From positions 1 to 6,916 of the forward strand of contig CAKZLS010000340.1 of assembly GCA_937127205.1 (NCBI GenBank): a DNA stretch of 6,916 nt. Direction: 5' to 3'. The position numbers and the translations under genes were made by a program. How positions within the stretch are numbered: the stretch's first letter is position 1; each line of letters begins with the position of its first letter. Below the pieces are notes generated by a model. The model did not search any database. It was not told the origin of the DNA and saw nothing but the letters and a program-made list of their open reading frames with translations. This document shows positions 1-5,374 of the stretch, one piece after another. This DNA is from an uncultured Rhodospirillales bacterium (GTDB lineage Bacteria; Pseudomonadota; Alphaproteobacteria; Rhodospirillales; Defluviicoccaceae).

Positions 1-777
1 TGGGACCACGTATTGCAGCAGGCCGAGCGTCGACAACCGGATGCGCTTGGCGCCGGCGACGAACAGGATCAGCGGCAGTGCGGTGATCACACCGGACGCG
101 GCGATCCAGACATCCAGGTGCCAGTCGCCGTGGCCGAACATCGCTTGGCCGGTGGGGGCCAGCCACCCTAGATAAGCCAACGCCAGCGGGCTTAGGATCA
201 GCGTTTCGATGAACAGACCGCTGAACGCGTCCACCGCCGCCACCTTACGGATCAGACCGTAGAAGCCGAACGAGAAGGCCAGGGTCAGCGCTACCCAGGG
301 AAAGACGCCCAGACCCACCACCTGGTAGGCGACCCCGGCGGCAGCGAGCCCCACCGCCGCCCACTGCACCGGGCGCAACCGTTCGCGCAACACCGCCACG
401 CCGAGGACCACGCTGACCAGCGGATTGATGTAGTAGCCGAGACTGGACTCCAGCACCCGGTCGTTGGCGATGGCCCAGATGAACACGCCCCAGTTTACCG
501 AGATCACCACGGCCGAAAGGGTCAGGATCGCCAGCAGCCGCCGGTTGGTGAATACCGCCAGGGCCGCCGGCCAGCCGCGGATCACCGTGAGCAGGCCGGC
601 CACGAACAGCAGCGACCAGATCACCCGGTTGGCCAGCATCTCCACCGCCGGGACCTCGGCCACCTGCTTGAAATAGAGCGGAAACAGGCCCCAGCAGAGA
701 AAGGCGCTGAAAGCCAGCAGGGCGCCGGAGAACGCCGTCGGGGGCGGCGCTTGCGGCGGTTTGGGTTGGTCAGGCAT
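1..777 (-). CDS. rarD: RarD-type EamA/DMT-family permease (C-terminus beyond left edge)
   Basis: Inner-membrane permease of the drug/metabolite transporter superfamily, RarD subfamily. E. coli RarD was named for chloramphenicol sensitivity, but its substrate is not settled. I translated the reverse complement from the ATG at 777: 259 residues remain open to the window edge, against roughly 300 for the family, so about the last 40 residues are missing. Visible RarD hallmarks are CWGLFPLYFK (near residues 29-38), ANRVIWS, VNWGVFIWA, LESSLGYYINPLVSVVLG, the LRERLRPVQW loop, AFSFGFYGLIRK and RLSTLGLLQYVVP. Several hydrophobic helices separate short basic loops. The start lies 6 bp after the stop of the upstream AEC permease and has no obvious Shine-Dalgarno sequence, so translation is probably coupled and the two genes cotranscribed. 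Family assignment is firm; substrate is unknown. Confidence 0.92.
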   Translation of the reverse strand, partial: MPDQPKPPQAPPPTAFSGALLAFSAFLCWGLFPLYFKQVAEVPAVEMLANRVIWSLLFVAGLLTVIRGWPAALAVFTNRRLLAILTLSAVVISVNWGVFIWAIANDRVLESSLGYYINPLVSVVLGVAVLRERLRPVQWAAVGLAAAGVAYQVVGLGVFPWVALTLAFSFGFYGLIRKVAAVDAFSGLFIETLILSPLALAYLGWLAPTGQAMFGHGDWHLDVWIAASGVITALPLILFVAGAKRIRLSTLGLLQYVVP

Positions 778-783
778 CGCAGA

Positions 784-1659
784 TTACAACGCGAACCAGA
801 GCAGCAGCGGGAGGGTCGCGAAGGTGAGCGCCGTCGACATCACCACCATCCCCGCCACCTCCTCCGGCGCGGTCTTGTAGCGCTGGGCGAACAGGTAGTT
901 GAACACCGCCACCGGCATGGCCATCTCGATGATGAAGACGCCCCGCACCGCGCCCTCCAGCCCCAGCGCCCAGGCCAGGGCGACGCCCACCGCGAACCCC
1001 ATGACCAGGCGCAACACCGACAACGCAACGCTGCGCGGCACGCTCGCGACCTTGAGCCGCGCCAGCGAGATGCCCAGTGTGATCAGCATCAAAGGAATCG
1101 TCAGGCCGCCGAGCAGGTCGGTGGTGGCGTTAATCCACTCAGGCGGGACCGTGCCGCTGACCATGAAAACCAACGCCGCCGCGAGGGCGTAGAGCAACGG
1201 CAGACGGGCCAACGCCTTCAGTGAGACGGTGCCCGACGCGATGGCGACGCCCACGGTGAACTGCCCCACCACATAGACGGTGAACACACCGATGGCCAAC
1301 GCCAGCCCGAGATCGCCGAAGGCCAAGTAATTGATCGGCACGCCCACGTTGCCCACGTTGGGGAACATCAAAGCCGGCAGATACGACCGCTGCGGCAACC
1401 GCGCCAGCCGCAGGATCAGCGCGCCGAGGGCGGCGAATACCGCGAGCGCGGCCACCGCCGCGCCGACGATGGTGGCGAACGCCTCGCGGTCGACCTCGAG
1501 ATTGGCCAGGGTGTGGAACACCAGGCACGGCGCGCCGACGGTGGTGACCAGGTTGGTCACCAGGTCGACGTCGTAGCCCCGCCCGAACTTCTCCCAGGCG
1601 AACCCGATACCGGCGCAGATGAACACCGGCGCGACAACGGAGAACAATTCGCCGATCAT
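784..1659 (-). CDS. AEC (auxin efflux carrier) family transporter
   Basis: Predicted 291-residue inner-membrane permease of the auxin efflux carrier family, whose bacterial members export or exchange organic acids such as malate or malonate; the substrate cannot be read here. About ten hydrophobic segments are visible. Family signatures are MFPNVGNVGVPI (near residues 98-109, the NxGNxGxP motif that breaks a central helix), LTIPLMLITLGISLARL (186-202) and, near the C-terminus, MPVAVFNYLFAQRY followed by APEEVAGMVVMSTALTFATLPLLL. The frame is open upstream to an ATG at 1800, but the added 47 residues are polar and unlike the family. I chose the ATG at 1659, which gives the normal N-terminus MIGELFSVVAPVF and sits behind a purine-rich AGAGAG. 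It is the first gene of the pair with the RarD-type permease. Confidence 0.9.
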   Translation of the reverse strand: MIGELFSVVAPVFICAGIGFAWEKFGRGYDVDLVTNLVTTVGAPCLVFHTLANLEVDREAFATIVGAAVAALAVFAALGALILRLARLPQRSYLPALMFPNVGNVGVPINYLAFGDLGLALAIGVFTVYVVGQFTVGVAIASGTVSLKALARLPLLYALAAALVFMVSGTVPPEWINATTDLLGGLTIPLMLITLGISLARLKVASVPRSVALSVLRLVMGFAVGVALAWALGLEGAVRGVFIIEMAMPVAVFNYLFAQRYKTAPEEVAGMVVMSTALTFATLPLLLWFAL

Positions 1660-1805
1660 AATATCTCTCTGGGGATCTTTCTGGTGGTCCGGGGTAGCGC
1701 CATCCGGCATGCAATGGTGGATCAACCGGTCCGGTGTCAATATAGTCGCGGGAATAAAGCTTTCCGGGGGGCTCCTAGAACCATGCAACATTCGGAACAA
1801 AAATC
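1660..1805. promoter_or_regulatory. Divergent intergenic region between AEC permease and glk
   Basis: This 146-bp gap must carry the start signals of the leftward transporter pair and rightward glk. On the plus strand TATAGT at 1741-1746 matches the sigma-70 -10 box at 5 of 6 bases. The sequence 17 bp upstream (TGGATC, 1718-1723) is a poor -35, matching 3 of 6. On the minus strand a perfect TTGACA lies at 1740-1735, but I see no credible -10 at 16-18 bp from it. If both are real, the two promoters overlap and would compete. No strong inverted repeat suggests a dedicated operator. Confidence 0.3.
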
Positions 1806-1809
1806 ATGA
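1783..1809 (+). other. Possible 8-codon leader ORF overlapping the glk start
   Basis: An ATG at 1783 opens a frame encoding MQHSEQKS whose TGA (1807-1809) overlaps the glk ATG (1806-1808) as ATGA. A G-run at 1766-1771 lies 11 bp before it but is a poor ribosome-binding site. glk itself has only a weak GGA at 1794-1796. If the leader were translated, terminating ribosomes could restart on glk. An 8-codon frame can easily occur by chance. Confidence 0.15.
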
Positions 1810-2792
1810 TACTCGCGGGCGACGTTGGTGGCACGAAAACCGTACTGGCGCTGATTTCCACGGACCGGGGTGTGGAAGACCCGGTCCGCGAGCAACGGTT
1901 CCCCAGCGGTAAGTACGACTCCCTAGAAGCGATCGTCGCCGAGTTTCTCGAGGGCTCCGACGTCGAAGTGGGGGCGGCGAGCTTCGGGGTGTGCGGACCG
2001 GTGGTGAACGGCGAGGCCCACATCACCAATCTGCCGTGGACCATCCGCGCCGAGACCATCAGACACACCTTCGATTTTCCCAGGGTGAATATCCTGAACG
2101 ACCTTCAGGCCATCGCCACTGCCGTGCCGCACCAACGCGCCGACGAGATCCACACGCTCAACGACGGACACCGCGATCCCACCGGCACCATCGGCGTCAT
2201 CGCGCCCGGCACCGGGCTGGGCGAAGCGTTCATGGTGTGGACCGGCCAGCGCTATTTGGCCTGCCCCACCGAGGGCGGTCACGCCTCGTTCGGACCGATG
2301 ACCCACGAGCAGGTCAAGCTGCTGGCCTATCTCGAACCCCAGTTCGGTCACGTCAGCTACGAGCGGGTCTGCTCCGGCAGCGCCATCCCCAATCTGTACG
2401 ACTACCTGAGAAGTCAACGCCGCTACGACGAGCCCGACTGGCTTCGCGAGGAGCTGGCGGCGGCCAAGGATCAGACGCCGATCATCATGAACGCGGGCCT
2501 GGAGCTCAAAGCCGAAATCTGCATCGCCACCCTGGACATGTTCGTGCGCATTCTCGGCGGTGTGGTCGGCAACATGGCGCTCCGGGTGTTCGCCACCGGC
2601 GGCCTGTATCTGGGCGGTGGCATTCCGCCGCGCATTCTGACCCGGCTGGAAAAACCGGACTTTCTCGAGGCGGTTCGCGCCAAGGGCCGGTTCCGCGGCT
2701 GGATTTCGCGTATCCCCGTACACGTGATCCTCGACCCCAAGGTAGCGCTGCACGGCGCCGCCTGGGACGGATTGGAGAGCATCGGGCAATGA
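1806..2792 (+). CDS. glk: Glucokinase (E. coli Glk type)
   Basis: Cytoplasmic ATP-dependent glucokinase, 328 residues (E. coli Glk has 321), phosphorylating glucose to glucose 6-phosphate at the entry to the Entner-Doudoroff, glycolytic or pentose-phosphate routes. The actin-like fold signatures appear in order: phosphate-1 loop AGDVGGTKT (residues 4-12); ILNDLQAIA (96-104), whose N98-D99 pair corresponds to E. coli N99 and the catalytic base D100; phosphate-2 APGTGLGE (133-140); PTEGGH (154-159), with E156 and H159 as sugar ligands; YERVCSGSAI (185-194), with ligand E186; and the adenosine segment GGLYLGGGIPPR (265-276). The start at 1806 puts the phosphate-1 loop at the usual place. The ribosome-binding site is weak. 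It stands alone: it is divergent from the transporters, and the next plus-strand gene begins 159 bp downstream. Confidence 0.95.
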   Translation: MILAGDVGGTKTVLALISTDRGVEDPVREQRFPSGKYDSLEAIVAEFLEGSDVEVGAASFGVCGPVVNGEAHITNLPWTIRAETIRHTFDFPRVNILNDLQAIATAVPHQRADEIHTLNDGHRDPTGTIGVIAPGTGLGEAFMVWTGQRYLACPTEGGHASFGPMTHEQVKLLAYLEPQFGHVSYERVCSGSAIPNLYDYLRSQRRYDEPDWLREELAAAKDQTPIIMNAGLELKAEICIATLDMFVRILGGVVGNMALRVFATGGLYLGGGIPPRILTRLEKPDFLEAVRAKGRFRGWISRIPVHVILDPKVALHGAAWDGLESIGQ

Positions 2793-2800
2793 TCGGGCAA
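2781..2800 (+). repeat. Short direct repeat across the glk stop codon
   Basis: ATCGGGCAA occurs at 2781-2789 and again at 2792-2800, an 11-bp period that spans the glk stop codon (2790-2792). It looks like a small local duplication at the end of the gene. The second copy is outside the coding region. No function is implied. Confidence 0.5.
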
Positions 2801-2939
2801 CGATACTGCCAATGATATGGTGGGGACCACGCAACGGGTTCTCACCATGGCGCCGGTTGGTGTAGGGTGGCGGCCCGACCTCGGGATCGCCGATCGTCGC
2901 GGTTCGCCGTCGCTCCTTTTCGCACTTATCAAAGACCCT

Positions 2940-2944
2940 AAGGA
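2940..2944 (+). promoter_or_regulatory. Ribosome-binding site fixing the cyclophilin start
   Basis: AAGGA lies 7 nt before the ATG at 2952. It supports this start over the in-frame ATG at 2817, which would add 45 residues ahead of an otherwise normal signal peptide. Confidence 0.7.
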
Positions 2945-2951
2945 ACAAACG

Positions 2952-3500
2952 ATGCGCTTTCGAATTCCCTTGATCGCTATTATTTTTACACTCTTGCTCG
3001 GAGGAGGTTCAGCTTTGGCCGCGGACCCGGAAAACACTCTTTACATGGACCTCAAGGATGGCCGCGTGGTTATCGAGATGCGGCCGGAACTGGCGCCCAA
3101 GCACGTGGCGCGGATCAAGGAACTGGTGCGCGAAGGGTTCTACGACGGCCTGGTGTTCCATCGCGTGATCGACGGCTTCATGGCGCAGACGGGTGATCCC
3201 AAGGGCAACGGGACCGGCGGATCGGGCACCAAGATCCCTGCCGAATTCTCCAACAAGCCGTTCGTGCGCGGCACCGTCGGCATGGCGCGATCCCAATCGC
3301 CGGACAGCGGCGACTCCCAGTTCTTCATCATGTTCGCACCTGCTTCCAATCTGCAAGGGCAGTACACCGTCTGGGGCCGGGTGATCGATGGCATGGAGTA
3401 TGTCGACATGATCAAGAAAGGCGACCGCTACGACAACGGCGCCGTCTCCGACCCGGACAAGATCGTCAGCATGAAGATCGCCGCCGACGTTCAGGGCTGA
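2952..3500 (+). CDS. Exported cyclophilin-type peptidyl-prolyl cis-trans isomerase
   Basis: Predicted periplasmic peptidyl-prolyl cis-trans isomerase, 182 residues, which speeds proline isomerisation during folding of exported proteins. Residues 1-23 form a classic Sec signal peptide: a basic MRFR start, a hydrophobic core at 5-16, and ALA before a likely cut between A23 and A24. The mature protein is a single cyclophilin domain. FHRVIDGFMAQTGDP (69-83) aligns with human CypA at a constant offset of 16, giving the catalytic arginine R71 and pocket residues F76, M77 and Q79. SQFFIMF (122-128) supplies the next pocket strand, and GQYTVWGRV (136-144) carries W141, as in bacterial family members. 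The HAD phosphatase gene starts 24 bp after the stop, so the two are probably cotranscribed. No lipobox or membrane anchor is present in the mature part. Confidence 0.94.
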   Translation: MRFRIPLIAIIFTLLLGGGSALAADPENTLYMDLKDGRVVIEMRPELAPKHVARIKELVREGFYDGLVFHRVIDGFMAQTGDPKGNGTGGSGTKIPAEFSNKPFVRGTVGMARSQSPDSGDSQFFIMFAPASNLQGQYTVWGRVIDGMEYVDMIKKGDRYDNGAVSDPDKIVSMKIAADVQG

Positions 3501-3524
3501 CATTCGCAGAAAAGAGATGCATGG

Positions 3525-4199
3525 ATGGCCGCGATGCGTGCTGGCGTTCGCGCCATCGCCTTCGACTTCGACGGGGTTGTCGTCGACTCCATGCCGGTTC
3601 ACTGGGCTTGCTGGCGGGATGCGCTTGAAAGCGTCTTCGGTTTGCAGGCCGAACGGCACCACGAGGCGATCCGGCGAAACCTGTTCAGCGGCCGCGCCGG
3701 GCCGGGCATGTTCGAGGGCGCAGAGATCCTCAGCGAAGCCCACGGCGCGTTGAGGACGCATAAGGATACGTTGTGGTTGGAGCGGGCACCGGACGTCCCG
3801 CTGATGCCTGGCGCCGGTGAGGCGCTTGTGGCTCTGTCCGCCCGTTATCCGCTGGCCATCGCCACAACCGCGCGGCGGACCTTCGTCGACGGTATCCTGT
3901 CGCGCGAAGGCCTGGCATCGGTGTTTCGTGTCATCGTCACCAACGCCGACGTCTCGCGACCGAAACCCGCTGCCGACATACTCTTGATGATCGCCGGCGA
4001 ATTCGCCCTTCCCGCGTCGGAAATCGCCATGGTGGGCGACACGGCGTTCGATCGCCAGATGGCCGCCGCGGCGGGCTCTCCGTTCCTGTGGTTCGAGACC
4101 GACCCGTTGCCTCGCTCGATGGATGGCGGCGGCGGGGGCAACCCGGTGGTTACCGACTGGCCGGCGCTCGCACGCATGCTCGATGGAGCCCGGCCATGA
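3525..4199 (+). CDS. HAD-superfamily phosphatase (HAD-IA, phosphoglycolate phosphatase-like)
   Basis: Cytoplasmic haloacid dehalogenase-type hydrolase, 224 residues, probably a small-molecule phosphatase or a beta-phosphoglucomutase-like enzyme. All four HAD motifs are visible. Motif I is AFDFDGVVVDS, with nucleophile D14 and acid/base D16; motif II is LAIATTARR, with T114; motif III is SRPKPAAD, with K147; motif IV is MVGDTAFDRQMAAAAG, with D172 and D176 as Mg2+ ligands. A helical cap fits residues 20-90. The C-terminus has a glycine run (201-205) and the NPVVTDWPAL segment seen in phosphatases of this group. The start at 3525 has AAAGAG 8 nt upstream; the ATG at 3534 is an alternative. Its stop overlaps the next start as ATGA, indicating translational coupling. 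The motifs do not fix the substrate: phosphoglycolate, a sugar phosphate or a nucleotide are all possible. Confidence 0.88.
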   Translation: MAAMRAGVRAIAFDFDGVVVDSMPVHWACWRDALESVFGLQAERHHEAIRRNLFSGRAGPGMFEGAEILSEAHGALRTHKDTLWLERAPDVPLMPGAGEALVALSARYPLAIATTARRTFVDGILSREGLASVFRVIVTNADVSRPKPAADILLMIAGEFALPASEIAMVGDTAFDRQMAAAAGSPFLWFETDPLPRSMDGGGGGNPVVTDWPALARMLDGARP

Positions 4200-4603
4200 A
4201 CCTGAAAAATCGCAGCACCTTCGTGGTGGCGGCACTGGGTTTTGCGGCAATCGCGGCCTTGGTTTTCGGCCTCGTTTATGCGTTCGGCGACGGGAGCGAA
4301 ACCGGCATCGCGTCCTGGTACGGACCGGGTTTCCAAGGCCGAAAAACCGCCACCGGTGCGCGCTATAATCAGAACGCCATGACCGCGGCGAGCCGCACCC
4401 TGCCGCTCGGAACCCGGGTCATGGTGACCAATCTCGAAAACGGCAAAAAGGTCGAGGTCACGATCAACGATCGTGGCCCTTACGTGGACAACAGGATCAT
4501 TGACCTATCCCGCGCCGCGGCCCGCAAACTCCGCATGATCAAGCCCGGCACGGCGCGCGTACGGATCGACGTGATCGAACCCACAAAGCCGTCGGACAAG
4601 TGA
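4196..4603 (+). CDS. RlpA-family double-psi beta-barrel protein, membrane-anchored, lacking two RlpA catalytic residues
   Basis: Short protein (135 residues) with an N-terminal hydrophobic anchor (about 9-30) and one RlpA-like double-psi beta-barrel domain (about 37-127) predicted to face the periplasm. Diagnostic segments are GIASWYGPGFQGRKTATG (37-54), TLPLGTRVMVTNLENGK (68-84), INDRGPY (90-96) and RIIDLSRAAARKL (100-112). Well-studied RlpA proteins are lipoproteins that cut septal peptidoglycan strands lacking stem peptides. This one has no cysteine, so no lipobox, and no SPOR domain. The residues matching Pseudomonas RlpA E120 and H131 are A55 and S66; only D92 (D157) is kept, with spacing preserved. 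It may therefore bind glycan without cutting it, or use a different mechanism. GGAG sits 7 nt before the ATG, which overlaps the HAD stop. It faces convergently the toxin gene, 27 bp away. Confidence 0.86.
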   Translation: MNLKNRSTFVVAALGFAAIAALVFGLVYAFGDGSETGIASWYGPGFQGRKTATGARYNQNAMTAASRTLPLGTRVMVTNLENGKKVEVTINDRGPYVDNRIIDLSRAAARKLRMIKPGTARVRIDVIEPTKPSDK

Positions 4604-4630
4604 ATGGATATCATCCCGTCCCATGGTTGG

Positions 4631-5044
4631 TCATGAGCCCGGATCGCCGATCAAGGACACATCTTCGGCGCGGGCAGCCGCGGCAAGCGCTTTGTCGAGA
4701 GTACCCAATGGCCCGCCGAGACGCCGAGCCAACTCGAGATAAGCGGCGTCATAGGCGGTGAGGCGATGCTTGCGGGCCATTGCGAGGACAACCTCGCCAT
4801 CGGGCTCGCGGTCAATATGCACCGGCAGGCGCGCGAGGTGGGCAAGAAAGGAAACCGTATCCGGTTGATCGATCCGGCCGCGCCGTTCGTTAACAACGAG
4901 GATGTTGCGAATTTCGAACCACCAGAGCGCAGGAACGACCGCCTCGTTGTCGGTCAGCCGGTCCAGTGCCGCGTCGGCCGCGCCGCTGCTCTCGTCAGCA
5001 AAGCACCACGCCGCCGTTACCGACGCATCAACAACGAACGGCAT
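4631..5044 (-). CDS. vapC: VapC-type PIN-domain toxin (ribonuclease)
   Basis: Toxin of a type II toxin-antitoxin pair, 137 residues, the usual size for a single PIN domain. VapC toxins are Mg2+-dependent ribonucleases that block translation, often by cutting tRNA or the 23S sarcin-ricin loop; the target here is unknown. The four acidic active-site positions are all present: D6 in FVVDAS, E44 in WWFEIRNIL, D99 in LTAYDAAYLELA and D117 in LGTLDKAL, so it should be active. The ATG shares one base with the antitoxin stop (TGATG), the standard coupled arrangement that makes toxin synthesis follow antitoxin synthesis. The gene ends 27 bp from the convergent RlpA-like gene, with no clear terminator between them. 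The assignment to the VapC/PIN family is firm. Confidence 0.92.
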   Translation of the reverse strand: MPFVVDASVTAAWCFADESSGAADAALDRLTDNEAVVPALWWFEIRNILVVNERRGRIDQPDTVSFLAHLARLPVHIDREPDGEVVLAMARKHRLTAYDAAYLELARRLGGPLGTLDKALAAAARAEDVSLIGDPGS

Positions 5045-5289
5045 CAGGATCGACGGCCCTCGTCGCGTGCAGACAGGATTTCGTCCACGGATACCAAGGA
5101 GCGCTGCGCCCGCGCCTCTTTTATGCGCTCGATGACCGCCTTTGTTTCGGAACGGTTGATGTCATCGAGAGGAGTCAGCCGCGCGATGGGCGCGCCGCGC
5201 CGGGTGATAACGATGGTTTCCCCGTTCTCCACTTCCTTCAGTAACTCTGGAAGATGGGTTTTGGCTTCGTAGGAGCCGACTTCGCGCAT
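5044..5289 (-). CDS. vapB: Phd/YefM-like (VapB) antitoxin
   Basis: Antitoxin partner of the adjacent PIN toxin, 81 residues. The N-terminal half, SYEAKTHLPELLKEVENGE then TIVITRRGAPIARLTP (to about residue 40), is the Phd/YefM-type DNA-binding fold, which dimerises on operator DNA. The charged, helical C-terminal half (about 45-81, with IERIKEARAQRS and VDEILSARDEGRRS) is the expected flexible region that wraps and neutralises the toxin. The start at 5289 has GAGG 9 nt upstream and gives the normal family N-terminus. It is the first gene of the pair and overlaps vapC by one base. It probably represses its own promoter through the ACTAGTCTA repeats just upstream, with the toxin as co-repressor, as is usual in this class. 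Confidence 0.92.
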   Translation of the reverse strand: MREVGSYEAKTHLPELLKEVENGETIVITRRGAPIARLTPLDDINRSETKAVIERIKEARAQRSLVSVDEILSARDEGRRS

Positions 5290-5304
5290 AAGCTCAAACC
5301 TCGC

Positions 5305-5327
5305 AGACTAGTCTATCAACTAGTCTA
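5305..5327. promoter_or_regulatory. Probable vapBC operator: duplicated ACTAGTCTA
   Basis: ACTAGTCTA occurs at 5307-5315 and 5319-5327, a 12-bp period. The first copy sits in a perfect 10-bp palindrome, AGACTAGTCT (5305-5314). Both copies share the ACTAGT core. They lie 16-40 bp upstream of the antitoxin ATG and the second covers the predicted -10 box, as expected for an autorepressed toxin-antitoxin operon. Two sites about one helical turn apart could seat two antitoxin dimers on one face of the DNA. Confidence 0.7.
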
Positions 5328-5351
5328 CTTCATATTCACCCCGGGTTTCAA
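5322..5351 (-). promoter_or_regulatory. Probable vapBC promoter
   Basis: Read on the minus strand, TTGAAA (5351-5346, 5 of 6 to the sigma-70 -35 box) is followed after 18 bp by TAGACT (5327-5322, 4 of 6 to the -10 box). Transcription would start near 5315, about 25 nt before the antitoxin ATG. The -10 box is part of the downstream ACTAGTCTA repeat, so repressor binding would block polymerase directly. A second TAGACT at 5315-5310 is an alternative -10. Confidence 0.5.
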
Positions 5352-5374
5352 GCGAGCCGTCTTGCTCCCGTTGT

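Noticed and set aside
2817..2848. Inverted repeat ATGGTG/CACCAT after glk as a terminator
   Set aside because: The 6-bp stem has a 20-nt loop and no T-run follows, so it is not a convincing intrinsic terminator.
1923..2948. A 341-codon minus-strand frame opposite glk
   Set aside because: glk carries all its catalytic motifs in the forward frame; the antisense product is low-complexity and resembles no family.
4120..4140. GGC/GGG run in the HAD gene as a repeat or frameshift site
   Set aside because: The frame continues with family-like C-terminal sequence and meets the next gene in a normal ATGA overlap, so it is simply a glycine-rich loop.
3009..4250. A 413-codon open frame on the minus strand across the cyclophilin, HAD and RlpA-like genes
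   Set aside because: It is antisense to three genes with clear family motifs. Its translation is rich in Arg, His, Gly and Ala with no recognisable domain, as expected for a mirror frame in GC-rich DNA.
4604..4630. Shared terminator between the convergent RlpA-like and vapC genes
   Set aside because: The 27-bp gap contains only a trivial GGAT/ATCC pairing and no T-run.
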